A DNA stretch of 64,000 nucleotides from Bdellovibrionales bacterium (GTDB lineage: Bacteria > Bdellovibrionota > Bdellovibrionia > Bdellovibrionales > UBA1609), in assembly GCA_019695175.1 (NCBI GenBank), contig JAIBAM010000004.1, forward strand, positions 1 to 64,000, in the 5' to 3' direction. Each line of letters opens with the position of its first letter. The stretch's first letter is position 1. The translations under genes and the position numbers were made by a program. The notes beneath the pieces are model-generated. The model worked only from the letters and a program-made list of their open reading frames with translations. It was not told where the DNA came from and ran no database searches. This document shows positions 17,030 to 25,754 of this stretch, in pieces.

Positions 17030-17599
17030 CTAAAGTGTAAATTTGATGGAGCAGCCCATGGACGGTCGTTGCTGCAAAGGGTCCAAGGAACCGCCTTGCA
17101 GAAGGGTGTCAATGGCTTCTGCCAATTCCTGTTTACGAACTTTTTTGCTGTCTTTCCAGGAGTCATCTAAACGACCACGGTAAACTAATTTTTGTTTTTG
17201 GTCGTAAAGAAAAAAATCTGGGGTGCAAACGGCTCCAAAAGCATGGGCGGCCTTTTGCGTTGGATCGTGCAGATAGGGAAAAGGAAATTTTTTTTGTTGC
17301 CAGTTTTTTCTTAAACTTTCGTAGGAATCCTCTGGGTAGTCCGTTGGATCATTGCTACAGATGGCTAAAAATTGGACCGGGGATTGAGGTACAGAACTAG
17401 AAATATATTTACGAGCTAAAGTCAAAATACGTTCTTCAATGGCTTGAACATAAGGGCAGTGATTGCAGATAAACATCACTAAAAGAGGCTTTTCCATTAA
17501 GAATGATTTTTTGGAATAGTTTTGTCCATCCATACCTAAGAGACTAAATTCAGGTAGAAGAGTTCCGAAGGCGACCTCTGGAGAATAAGTAAGTGACAT
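17030..17599 (-). CDS. Thioredoxin-like (AhpC/TSA-type) redoxin
   Basis: This 189-residue cytoplasmic redoxin belongs to the group with the active site FICNHCPYV (CxxC near residues 45-48) and the closing signature PSMGCSIKF near the C-terminus. Members carry a thioredoxin fold; they are annotated as peroxiredoxin- or thiol-disulfide-type proteins, with biochemical function poorly defined. No signal peptide is seen. The start lies 21 bases after the birA stop, within the same transcript. The N-terminus MSLTYSPEVAFGTLLPEFSL is typical. Confidence 0.85.
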   Translation of the reverse strand: MSLTYSPEVAFGTLLPEFSLLGMDGQNYSKKSFLMEKPLLVMFICNHCPYVQAIEERILTLARKYISSSVPQSPVQFLAICSNDPTDYPEDSYESLRKNWQQKKFPFPYLHDPTQKAAHAFGAVCTPDFFLYDQKQKLVYRGRLDDSWKDSKKVRKQELAEAIDTLLQGGSLDPLQQRPSMGCSIKFTL

Positions 17600-17620
17600 A
17601 TTTGAAATCTCCTCTCAAAT

Positions 17621-18358
17621 TTAAAGCTGGATCCAAGGGGTTATTGACCCATCTTGGTACACTAAATCTCCCTTTTGGGTGAGCGACTTTAGGTTTTGAT
17701 GATAGATATTTTTTTGTAAGGCCTGAAACAAGCTTTGGCATTGGGCGGTATTTAATTCCATGGCGATGGAATCTTGAACGACAGTTAAGAAGTTTTTATG
17801 CAAGTGATGTAAAAAACCCTGCCATTGAACTGGTGTCAATGAGGGTTCATGGTCTCCAAGGCATGTTGCAAGATCAACGTCGACGGGTCGGGCGTTGACG
17901 TTAAAACCCAAGCCAATAAGGAGTCGATTTTCTTCTCCTAGGGAAACACACTCCACAAGCAAACCTCCCACTTTTCCTTTTTGTAAATAAATATCATTTG
18001 GTGCCTTCAAGCTCCAATGGAGGTGGGGCCATAAAGCCTCAGCAGCACGATATAATGCCAAGCCAGCAATAGGTGCCGTGAGTTGCTGAGGGGATAGGTG
18101 AGTAGCTAAAGACCAGGTTATGAGTAGGGCAGCTCCAGGCGGTGGAGAAATCCAACGATGATGGCCCCGTCCCCGTCCCTGACTTTGTTGATCCGCTAAG
18201 TATATTTTAAAGGGAGGGTCTCTGTGGGCATTATTTTTTGCTAATAAATTAGTGCTTTCAGTTAAAGGGTGAGCCTCAAATGGGATGGCATTTTGTTGCA
18301 GCCAAAAGATGGTCGAATTAAAGATGTTGAATTTTTCAAAAGAGGGTGTGGTGGTCAA
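17621..18358 (-). CDS. birA: Biotin--[acetyl-CoA-carboxylase] ligase
   Basis: BirA activates biotin to biotinyl-AMP and attaches it to the carboxyl carrier protein. The biotin-binding loop reads QSQGRGRGHHRWISPPPGAA (about residues 54-73), and the catalytic-domain motif APNDIYLQKGKVGGLLVE is close behind. The protein is 245 residues and lacks the N-terminal helix-turn-helix, so it is a monofunctional ligase, not a repressor. Its ATG overlaps the nadC-like stop by four bases. The pairing of a biotin ligase with an NAD-synthesis-type gene is seen elsewhere too and has no obvious mechanistic reason. Confidence 0.9.
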   Translation of the reverse strand: MTTTPSFEKFNIFNSTIFWLQQNAIPFEAHPLTESTNLLAKNNAHRDPPFKIYLADQQSQGRGRGHHRWISPPPGAALLITWSLATHLSPQQLTAPIAGLALYRAAEALWPHLHWSLKAPNDIYLQKGKVGGLLVECVSLGEENRLLIGLGFNVNARPVDVDLATCLGDHEPSLTPVQWQGFLHHLHKNFLTVVQDSIAMELNTAQCQSLFQALQKNIYHQNLKSLTQKGDLVYQDGSITPWIQL

Positions 18359-19173
18359 ATTTGTAACTCCATGGAGATTTGGGCACTGGGCGCTGAGTCC
18401 ATTATATTGTCAAGGCTAATAAAATCATAACCCATTTCTGCCAACTTTCGAACTTGTTGTAGATCCATGACTCCTTTGACTTCCTTCTTAATATGACGGG
18501 GGATGATATTTAGGGCCTCTTTTAGTTCAGCTTCAGTCATGTTGTCGAGGGATATGCATTTGATCTCTTGAAACTTTACTGCCTCTTGAACGCCATCAAG
18601 TTTTTCACATTCCAAAGACAAGGGGAGAGAAGAGAATTGACGAATTTTTTGCAACGTTGCATGAAGACCTCCACAGGCTTTAACTTGGTGGGGTCGGATC
18701 CACACGGACTCAGGTAAGTGACTGCGAAGATGCCCTCCACCATGAACAAAGGATTCTTGATCCAGTGGACTCCAAAGTGGGAGAGTGTGTCGTGATTCAA
18801 GAATTTTGCATCCAGTGTGTTCGGTTTGTTGGACATAACACCGTGTTAGAGAAGCAATTCCACTGAGTTTTCCTAAAAATGCCAGTGCGGTGGATTCTCC
18901 TTTCATGAGGGAGATCAATGGGCCTTTGAGGTGCGCCAGGATCTGGTCTTTCCAAACCATTTGACCCCTCTTAAAACACCATTTGATTTGAATGTTGGGA
19001 TCCAACTGATTAAACACAGTCTCAAAAGTTTCACTTCCAGACAAAACAATGTCTTCATGGGCTTTGATTCGGGAATGAGCCATCCAGGTGGGATTTAAGT
19101 TTTGTTCTAAAGAGAACCTATTTTTTGAAGATTCTTCTTGGAGAGCCAAGCGAACTAAATCGGAAGGAGTCAT
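18355..19173 (-). CDS. nadC: NadC-like (quinolinate phosphoribosyltransferase family) with altered active site
   Basis: Length (272), fold order and several motifs match nicotinate-nucleotide pyrophosphorylase, which turns quinolinate and PRPP into nicotinate mononucleotide: FLGKLSGIASLT (100-111), GGGH (145-148), SLECEKLDG (186-194, Glu188), ISLDNM (207-212, Asp210) and FISLDN. Several basic ligands are changed. The usual ERxALNF arginine is Ser94, the RKTTPGLR segment is RHTLPLWS (Lys to His129), and the KDNH lysine is Arg160 in IRPHQ. These residues bind PRPP and quinolinate in studied enzymes. It may be a fast-evolving functional enzyme or a paralogue with another role. It starts 3 bases after the response-regulator stop. 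Confidence 0.75.
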   Translation of the reverse strand: MTPSDLVRLALQEESSKNRFSLEQNLNPTWMAHSRIKAHEDIVLSGSETFETVFNQLDPNIQIKWCFKRGQMVWKDQILAHLKGPLISLMKGESTALAFLGKLSGIASLTRCYVQQTEHTGCKILESRHTLPLWSPLDQESFVHGGGHLRSHLPESVWIRPHQVKACGGLHATLQKIRQFSSLPLSLECEKLDGVQEAVKFQEIKCISLDNMTEAELKEALNIIPRHIKKEVKGVMDLQQVRKLAEMGYDFISLDNIMDSAPSAQISMELQI

Positions 19174-19176
19174 GAT

Positions 19177-20274
19177 TTATTCCAAAGATTGTGGTGTAGA
19201 ATCGGAGAGAAGACGACCCAATTCTCTTTCAATAATTTGATTGGCCAAATCCGGAACTACTTTCCAAGCAATACTTTCTAAAATAACTTTGGCTTGTTCT
19301 CGTACTATTTTTTCTAAGGCCGCTTGATCCGGAAAAGCGACCTGGGCGGCATTCGGGACAGAAGCTCCTTTGGGTGACTGATTTTTTTCCGCGAAGGGGG
19401 AGGATTTTTGGTTTGGAGTTTTGGTGAATGTGGCTGAAGGATTGGACCGTGTTGTAGAGACTTCTGGGATGAGGATGTCTTCGTCGACTGAGTCCGGAAG
19501 AATAATGCTCAAATCATCCTCTTCTCCCTTATCAGGGGCGACTTGGAACTTTTGTAAAGGTTTTGCTGTCCACTGGGTGATCTCTTCATCCTCCTCCTCA
19601 TGAGGAAGTTCAGTTAAAGGTTCCGACTTGGGAGGTGGGGGGAGTGGAACTTCTTGGAATTCCTCATTGTGATTGGGGAGGGGAGGCATGGGTTCAAAAC
19701 TATCCATGTTCCATTTTGCGGTCACACTTTTGGCCACATTTTCTGCAATGATATTTCCTCGTGGTGGCAATTCTGCAGTTTGGGAAGGATTAAAAACCAT
19801 TCCATTGTTATCAAGTGTGCTCATGGTCACTGGAGGTGGTGCGGAATCATTTATCATTTCTGGAAGTTTGGGAAAGTTAAGATAGTCCCCGAGTTTTTGG
19901 CTTTTAGTTTTGGGCACGAACTGATTAATCAATCTTCGAAGATCTTGTACATCAAAAGGCTTTTCCAAATGTCCATCGGCTCGAGCGGCTTGCAGTTTGT
20001 CTTCGTCTAACTCCATAAATCCGCTCCACATTAAAATCACGGGAGCTGATTTAATTTGATTGTCGGATTTAAGCTCGGCACAAACTTCGTAACCATTTTT
20101 TTTCTGTAATAAAACATCGCAAAAAACAATATCTGGTTTGAATTGTTTTGCCACTTGGAGGACTTCAGGGCCTAAGCTGACAGAATTGACCTCCACTGCG
20201 TAATCCTGCAGAGATAATTGAAATACTTTTTTGATGGTGGTGCTTTCATCAGCGAGCAAGACGCGCAATGCCAT
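19177..20274 (-). CDS. Response regulator with long linker and C-terminal helical domain
   Basis: The N-terminal receiver domain (1-120) has the acidic residue Asp9, phospho-acceptor Asp53 in IVFCDVLL, Ser84 and Lys105 in EKPF, so it should be phosphorylatable. A Pro- and Glu-rich low-complexity linker (about 135-300) follows. The last 50 residues form a helical segment, IVREQAKVILESIAWKVVPD followed by LANQIIERELGRLL, of a kind found at the ends of deltaproteobacterial regulators. There is no DNA-binding domain, so output is likely through protein contact. It is the first gene of a leftward operon with nadC-like, birA, redoxin and GyrI-like genes. No histidine kinase is nearby. Confidence 0.85.
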   Translation of the reverse strand: MALRVLLADESTTIKKVFQLSLQDYAVEVNSVSLGPEVLQVAKQFKPDIVFCDVLLQKKNGYEVCAELKSDNQIKSAPVILMWSGFMELDEDKLQAARADGHLEKPFDVQDLRRLINQFVPKTKSQKLGDYLNFPKLPEMINDSAPPPVTMSTLDNNGMVFNPSQTAELPPRGNIIAENVAKSVTAKWNMDSFEPMPPLPNHNEEFQEVPLPPPPKSEPLTELPHEEEDEEITQWTAKPLQKFQVAPDKGEEDDLSIILPDSVDEDILIPEVSTTRSNPSATFTKTPNQKSSPFAEKNQSPKGASVPNAAQVAFPDQAALEKIVREQAKVILESIAWKVVPDLANQIIERELGRLLSDSTPQSLE

Positions 20275-20326
20275 ACCCCAAGTAAACGATGGCAGCAGGA
20301 TGGCGTCAATAATTTTTTCTTAAAAC

Positions 20327-20383
20327 ATTAAGTTTAGAACGAAAAAATATTAAGTTTGGAACAAAAAATTAGAACAAAAAAAT
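20327..20383. repeat. 22-bp imperfect tandem repeat upstream of lptG
   Basis: ATTAAGTTTAGAACGAAAAAAT (20327-20348) is followed at once by a copy with a few changes (20349-20370), then a partial third copy, AGAACAAAAAAAT. It lies in the divergent region between the response regulator and lptG, 60-120 bases before the lptG start, so it could affect either promoter. Confidence 0.7.
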
Positions 20384-20444
20384 AGTGTAACTTTGAATCA
20401 GTAAAGAAAGTGCCTTTTTTTATTAAATATGACAGAAAGTAGTT

Positions 20445-21527
20445 ATGTCTATCATTGATAAATATATTGGAAAATTATTTCTACTTTACTTTACTTCTGG
20501 ATTGTTGGTTTTTGTGACTTTATTTGTCACAATCGATGCAATGTCCTTTGCTTCACATCATAGTGCGGCCGGTCCAGTTTTATTAGTTCGATATTATCTT
20601 TATTATTTGCCCTCCATCACCTACCAGATGATGCCAGTGGCCTGTCTTCTTGGAACCGTTTCAACGTTGACTCAATTGAGTCGATCGAATGAGTTGACGG
20701 CTCTCTATAGTCTAGGTGTTGGATTGGTTCGTGTCTGTGCTCCTTTACTGGCATGGGTTTTAGTGATTGCGCTGATCAGTTTTGTTTTGAGTGACCAGGT
20801 ATTGCCTCGAACGGTGCGGAAAAAAAACTACACTGAATATGTTGAAATTAAAAATAGACCCAGTCTTTACTCTACCGTGAACACTAATAAAATATGGTAT
20901 CGGTCGGACAACGTTTTGTTTAATATCAAAACTCTTGATGCTGAAACCTCTGTAGCTCAAGGATTAACTCTTTATTACTTTGATGCGGCTTGGGATTTGG
21001 TGCAGTTGATTACTGCCGAAAAAGTCAAAATTGAGGGCACCAAATGGGAGCTATCAACTGGGGCAGTGACTTTGTTTCCAGAAACCACATCGTTTCCCTT
21101 AACCAAATCTTTTAGTCAAAAAACAGTGCTTATGAATGAGGATATGGCTGATATCAAAGCCACAGCAAGTTCCGCAAGCGTGATGAGTTTGAAGTCTTTG
21201 CGTAAATTTATAGTGCACAATAAAGAGGCAGGATTAGATACTTTGAAATATGAGGTGGATTATTATGCCAAGTTTGGTTTTGCCTCGGCTGCTTTTGCCA
21301 TGTCTTTATTCGGCATTCCTTTTAGTTTAAGAAGACAAAGGGCTGGTGGTAGTCAAATAATGAGTATTGGAGCTTGTTTGGTTTTATCCTTTGCCTATTG
21401 GGTTCTTTACAGTTCGGGACTTACTTTGGGGCAACATGGATCCTTGCCCCCTATGTTGGCGGCTTGGGGCCCGAGTGTGTTGATGATCAGCTTTGGGGTT
21501 TTTCTACTGAAAAGATTGAGGCAGTAG
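20445..21527 (+). CDS. lptG: LptF/LptG-family lipopolysaccharide export permease
   Basis: This 360-residue inner-membrane protein has the YjgP/YjgQ layout. Three helices come first (about 12-35, 60-80, 95-120), then a periplasmic beta-jellyroll (about 130-265), then three helices. With LptB it extracts LPS from the inner membrane and passes it to LptC. The motif KYIGKLFLLYFTSGLL at the start and the segment SLKSLRKFI...YYAKFGFASAAFAMSLFGIPF before the last helices resemble LptG more than LptF. Only one of the two permeases is present here; the partner must lie elsewhere. The ATG follows a weak ribosome site. Confidence 0.9.
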   Translation: MSIIDKYIGKLFLLYFTSGLLVFVTLFVTIDAMSFASHHSAAGPVLLVRYYLYYLPSITYQMMPVACLLGTVSTLTQLSRSNELTALYSLGVGLVRVCAPLLAWVLVIALISFVLSDQVLPRTVRKKNYTEYVEIKNRPSLYSTVNTNKIWYRSDNVLFNIKTLDAETSVAQGLTLYYFDAAWDLVQLITAEKVKIEGTKWELSTGAVTLFPETTSFPLTKSFSQKTVLMNEDMADIKATASSASVMSLKSLRKFIVHNKEAGLDTLKYEVDYYAKFGFASAAFAMSLFGIPFSLRRQRAGGSQIMSIGACLVLSFAYWVLYSSGLTLGQHGSLPPMLAAWGPSVLMISFGVFLLKRLRQ

Positions 21528-21710
21528 AGCTTTGTTTAAGCTACATGTTAGAAATATGTTATAAACAAGATTTGTGCTAGAGCTGAATGAAAGATGAACA
21601 AAAATAGGGATGAATGAAATCTGTTAAAGATAAATGAAAAAAGCTAAATGAAAAAAGAGTGATAAAAAAATCATTGCAAATTTTAAAATGAAAAAAGAGA
21701 GTAATAAGTT

Positions 21711-22316
21711 ATGGCAATACTTGAAATATTAAAATATCCAGATCCAAGATTAAGAAAGAAGTGTGCTCCTGTTAAGGAGGTCACAGCTGAATTAAAGCAA
21801 TTGGCTCAGGACATGCTTGAGACCATGTACCATGCCCGTGGTATTGGCTTGGCTGCGGCCCAAGTTAATAAACAAATTAGGTTGGTAGTTATCGATATTC
21901 GTCCCAAGGAAGAGGGACGATACAAAGTGGATCAGTTGACTGAGTGGGAAAAGCAGACCCCAATGCCTTTGATCGTTTTTAATCCAGAAGTGGTGAAAAG
22001 GGATGGGAAAACTACTTACGATGAGGGCTGTTTGAGTGTTCCTACTTATTTTGAAACGGTGGAGAGAGCCAAAAACATTGAATTAAAGGGTATGGACTTA
22101 ACCGGAAAGGAATTTGTTTTACCCATGGATGGCTTATTAGCCATTTGCGTTCAGCATGAAATTGACCATTTAGATGGTAAGTTGTTCATTGACAGACTTT
22201 CCATGATCAAATCCAATCTTATAAAAGCTAAAATTAAGAAGTTTGGATATCCGGATCCTGAGGATCAGAATTCCGCTTCAGAACAATCTGATGAAGATGA
22301 AGAAGTGAGTTTGTGA
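21711..22316 (+). CDS. def: Peptide deformylase
   Basis: Def removes the formyl group from the N-terminal methionine of new proteins. All three metal and active-site motifs are intact: GIGLAAAQ (44-51), EGCLS (105-109, metal cysteine) and QHEIDH (148-153, metal histidines and catalytic Glu150). The 201 residues include an extra acidic Ser/Glu tail after about residue 180. The stop overlaps the fmt start (TTGTGA), so deformylase and formyltransferase are translationally coupled, a common arrangement. The upstream 180 bases are purine-rich, with AAATGAAAAAAG repeated three times. Confidence 0.96.
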   Translation: MAILEILKYPDPRLRKKCAPVKEVTAELKQLAQDMLETMYHARGIGLAAAQVNKQIRLVVIDIRPKEEGRYKVDQLTEWEKQTPMPLIVFNPEVVKRDGKTTYDEGCLSVPTYFETVERAKNIELKGMDLTGKEFVLPMDGLLAICVQHEIDHLDGKLFIDRLSMIKSNLIKAKIKKFGYPDPEDQNSASEQSDEDEEVSL

Positions 22317-23260
22317 GTCGAATTCGCACTTTATTTTTAGGAACACCAGACTTTGCCAGACACTGCCTCGAAGGGTTGATTCGGGATGATCATTTTGAGG
22401 TTGTAGGTGTGGTTACCCAACCCGACCGACCTTCGGGTCGGCAGCTAAAACTAACACCCTCACCGGTTAAAACCTTAGTTCAACCTTTAGGTATTCCTGT
22501 TCTGTGTCCAGAGAAAATCAATCAAGCGGAGACTTTGGCTGCTATTGCCAGTTTCAGGGCTGAGGTGGCAATTGTGGTTGCCTATGGGCAAATAATGGGT
22601 CAGGATTTTTTAAATTTATTCCCAGGAAAAACTGTTAACATTCATACGAGTTTGTTGCCACGTTGGAGAGGTGCAGCTCCCATTCAAAGGGCTTTAATGG
22701 CGGGTGACGTTGAGACAGGTGTGAGTTTGCAGGTAATGGTGAGGAAATTGGATGCAGGGGGAGTTCTGGGGTGTAGAAAAATATCACTCACTTCACAAAT
22801 GAATGCAATGACACTTCATGAAAGCCTAAAACCCTTGGCCAGCGAATTATTAGCGGTTGATTTAATGGATTACTTACGTGGGAACCTAAGTCCGGTGGCT
22901 CAGGATGAGGCTAAGGTAACCTATGCAGAAAAAATCAATAAGAGTGAAGCCCAAATTCACTGGACCCAAACGGCTGAGCATATTTCCAACTTAGTAAGAG
23001 GTTTGGCCATGGGACCCTTTGCAACTTGTGGGTGGGGGAAAAGTTTTTTAAAAATCCATCGAACTGAAGTGACAACAGAAGCGGATGGATCGAGGGTGAC
23101 GCCAGGAACCATTTTACACCTAAATCATGATTTTTTTGTGGTGTCTTGTGGTCAACATGCTTTAAAAGTCTTTGAGGTGCAACCTGAGTCTCGACCACGA
23201 ATGTCTGTCTCTCAGTTTTTGGCCGGACATAACCTGAAGGCAGGAGAGGTCTTGGCTTAA
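22313..23260 (+). CDS. fmt: Methionyl-tRNA formyltransferase
   Basis: Fmt formylates initiator methionyl-tRNA with 10-formyl-tetrahydrofolate. The 315 residues contain the catalytic set Asn109-x-His111 in NIHTSLLPRWRGAAPIQ and Asp147 in KLDAGG, matching the Asn/His/Asp of the E. coli enzyme. The C-terminal oligonucleotide-binding domain (about 210-310) is present. The start is GTG at 22313, overlapping the def stop by four bases. Confidence 0.95.
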   Translation: MSRIRTLFLGTPDFARHCLEGLIRDDHFEVVGVVTQPDRPSGRQLKLTPSPVKTLVQPLGIPVLCPEKINQAETLAAIASFRAEVAIVVAYGQIMGQDFLNLFPGKTVNIHTSLLPRWRGAAPIQRALMAGDVETGVSLQVMVRKLDAGGVLGCRKISLTSQMNAMTLHESLKPLASELLAVDLMDYLRGNLSPVAQDEAKVTYAEKINKSEAQIHWTQTAEHISNLVRGLAMGPFATCGWGKSFLKIHRTEVTTEADGSRVTPGTILHLNHDFFVVSCGQHALKVFEVQPESRPRMSVSQFLAGHNLKAGEVLA

Positions 23261-23362
23261 TGCAGCATCTCTGAATCAGCTCTTAGATTGACCAGAGTAG
23301 GATTTCCGACCTGGGGTTTAAGTTGCTTTTTTTGCAAACAATAAATTTTCCAAGAAGGTCTC

Positions 23363-24022
23363 ATGTCGGCAAAAGAATTTTTAATTGCTCCCTCTTTGCT
23401 TTCCGCTGACTTTGCTCAACTACATAATGAAATCAAAGCCATCACTGCCGCCGGTGCAGATTGGTTGCATATTGATGTTATGGATGGACGTTTTGTTCCC
23501 AATTTGACATTAGGTCCTCCGATCATAAAGTCCCTTCGGTCTGTAACCTCATTGATTCTTGATGTTCATCTTATGATTGTGGAACCGGAAAAGTTGATGG
23601 ATGATTTTATCGCTGCAGGATCCGATCAAATTACTTTTCATGTGGAAGCCACATCACATCCCGTAGAACTTTTAAAAAAAATTAAATCCCGTGGGGTTAA
23701 GGCTGGAATTAGCCTGAGACCTTCCACTCCAATAGAAACTATTTACCCCCTTTTTCCTTACTTGGATTTAATCTTGGTGATGACTGTGGAACCAGGATTT
23801 GGAGGGCAGTCCTTTTTAATCGAACAAGCCCAGAAAGTGGAAAGATTAAAAGCGGAGCTGCAACGAAAGCCCTTTCCAATTGTCATTGTTGTAGATGGCG
23901 GGATTAACCCGACCACAGCTCAACAGGTCAAAGCAGCTGATGTTTTAGTTGCGGGTAACTATATTTTTAAAAACGATTACAGTGAAGCTATTCGAAATTT
24001 AAAAAAAATCCCAAGAAGTTAG
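23363..24022 (+). CDS. rpe: Ribulose-phosphate 3-epimerase
   Basis: Rpe interconverts ribulose-5-phosphate and xylulose-5-phosphate in the pentose phosphate pathway. The 219-residue TIM barrel shows the metal and catalytic motifs WLHIDVMDGRFVPN (about 34-47), DVHLMI, TVEPGFGGQ (phosphate and active-site loop) and VVDGGI near residue 176. AAGAAGG precedes the ATG. It lies 102 bases after fmt and 50 bases before hutH and may be read through from def-fmt. Confidence 0.95.
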   Translation: MSAKEFLIAPSLLSADFAQLHNEIKAITAAGADWLHIDVMDGRFVPNLTLGPPIIKSLRSVTSLILDVHLMIVEPEKLMDDFIAAGSDQITFHVEATSHPVELLKKIKSRGVKAGISLRPSTPIETIYPLFPYLDLILVMTVEPGFGGQSFLIEQAQKVERLKAELQRKPFPIVIVVDGGINPTTAQQVKAADVLVAGNYIFKNDYSEAIRNLKKIPRS

Positions 24023-24071
24023 GTTCTGTAGGGAAATGATTTCGCAAGAAAAAACAAAAAGGGAAAATAAA

Positions 24072-25616
24072 ATGAAACTGGGTGTATTTAAACTTAACGG
24101 AAATGATGTGGATTTGGACACGGTTTGGAAAGTAGCTCATCGGCAATTTGACCGTATAGAGTTGTCCGATTCTGCGCGAAAAAAAATGCAAAATTCGTTG
24201 CAATATATTTCATCTCGCTTGAAGCAGGGTGAAACAATGTATGGTGTGAATACAGGGTTTGGTGCTTTTAGCAGCGTGAAAATCTCTCCAGAAGAAATTG
24301 TTCAATTGCAAAAAAACCTCATTCGTTCCCATTGTTGTGGAGTGGGCCCGTTGTTTAGTGAAGAACAAACACGAGCGATTCTTTTTTTAAGGGCCAATGC
24401 TTTGGCTCGTGGACACAGTGGGATTCGACATGAAGTGGTCGAGAGTTTGTTAACTTTTTTAAATTTAGATATTTTGCCATGTATTCCACAACAAGGGAGT
24501 GTGGGAGCTAGTGGTGATTTAGCACCTTTATCACATTTAGCTCTAGCTCTCATCGGGGAGGGTGAAGTTCTTTGGCAGGGGAAGCGCTGGCCGGCATTGG
24601 AAGTGATAAATAAAAATAAAATAAGTTTGCTTGAGTTGCAGGCCAAAGAGGGCCTATCGCTCATTAATGGTTGTCAGGTCATGACAGCTGTTGGCTTATT
24701 AGCTGCAGCCCAAACCCGAAGGTTGGTGGGAATCGCTGATTTAGCAGGGGCCATGTCCCTAGAGGCTCTTCGTGGTTCTAGGACAGCCTTTGATCCGCTG
24801 ATCTTTGCCACGCGTCCCCATCCTGGAGAAGCTAAAACAGCAAGAAATTTACTAAAAATTTTAGGACCCACCTCAACCATTGGAAAAAGTCATGAGAATT
24901 GTCATCGGGTTCAGGATGCCTATTCTTTGAGATGCATGCCAGCAGTGCACGGAGCTGTTAAAGATACATTAAAACGTGCTGTGGAAACTTTGGAAGTGGA
25001 GGCGAACTCCAGCACGGATAACCCCCTGGTTTTTACAGAGGAGGAAAAAATTCTTTCTTGTGGTAATTTTCATGGAGAGCCTGTGGCCTTTGTCCTGGAT
25101 TTTTTAGCCATTGCCGTTTCTGCTTTGGCGAGTATTTCCGAATGTCGTATAGAAAAATTAATCAATCCCGCCATGAGTGGATTGCCAGCGTTTTTAGCTC
25201 CTAATGGCGGACTTAATAGTGGATTGATGATTGTTCAGGTGGCGGCGGCAGCTTTGGTCAGTGAAAATAAAATATTAGCTCACCCGGCCTCTGTGGACAG
25301 TATTCCAACCTCTGCAGACAAGGAAGACCATGTGAGTATGGGAACCATTGCCGCTCGTAAATTACAGCAAATTATAACCCACACTGAAAATGTGGTGGCT
25401 ATGGAATTATTGGCCGGGGCTCAAGCTTTGGATTTTTTAAAACCTGATCAACCGGCAGGGGCTGTGGAAGCGGCTTATCATTTCTTACGTCAATATATTC
25501 CATTTGCAAAACAGGATCGGGTGTTCTCCCGTGATGTGGAAGTAATTCATAACCTCATAAAGAACTCAAGTCTGACCCAAGTTTTGGAACAAGCTGTGGG
25601 AGAACTGGAATGGTAG
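24072..25616 (+). CDS. hutH: Histidine ammonia-lyase
   Basis: HutH deaminates histidine to urocanate. The self-forming MIO cofactor comes from Ala146-Ser147-Gly148 in GSVGASGDLAPLSHLAL, which is intact. NSSTDNPL and the EDHVSMG segment of the active site are also present. An upstream ATG at 24036 would add 12 Lys-rich residues; I prefer ATG 24072, preceded by AAAAAGGGAAAATAAA, giving 514 residues as in relatives. hutU follows after 138 bases. hutI and hutG are not in the window. Confidence 0.95.
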   Translation: MKLGVFKLNGNDVDLDTVWKVAHRQFDRIELSDSARKKMQNSLQYISSRLKQGETMYGVNTGFGAFSSVKISPEEIVQLQKNLIRSHCCGVGPLFSEEQTRAILFLRANALARGHSGIRHEVVESLLTFLNLDILPCIPQQGSVGASGDLAPLSHLALALIGEGEVLWQGKRWPALEVINKNKISLLELQAKEGLSLINGCQVMTAVGLLAAAQTRRLVGIADLAGAMSLEALRGSRTAFDPLIFATRPHPGEAKTARNLLKILGPTSTIGKSHENCHRVQDAYSLRCMPAVHGAVKDTLKRAVETLEVEANSSTDNPLVFTEEEKILSCGNFHGEPVAFVLDFLAIAVSALASISECRIEKLINPAMSGLPAFLAPNGGLNSGLMIVQVAAAALVSENKILAHPASVDSIPTSADKEDHVSMGTIAARKLQQIITHTENVVAMELLAGAQALDFLKPDQPAGAVEAAYHFLRQYIPFAKQDRVFSRDVEVIHNLIKNSSLTQVLEQAVGELEW

Positions 25617-25631
25617 TTTTTAAGAGCCTGT

Positions 25632-25665
25632 TTGTTGATGCAGTTTTCTTGTTGATGCAGCTTTC
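25632..25665. repeat. 17-bp tandem duplication between hutH and hutU
   Basis: TTGTTGATGCAGTTTTC is followed directly by TTGTTGATGCAGCTTTC, one mismatch. It starts 15 bases after the hutH stop and is non-coding. Confidence 0.85.
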
Positions 25666-25754
25666 TGATCCACTGGAAACATAAGCAATAGAAGGGGCAA
25701 TAGAAAGATAAGATAAGCATTTAAAGTGAATAATAACAAAAAAGGGAGTGGAGT

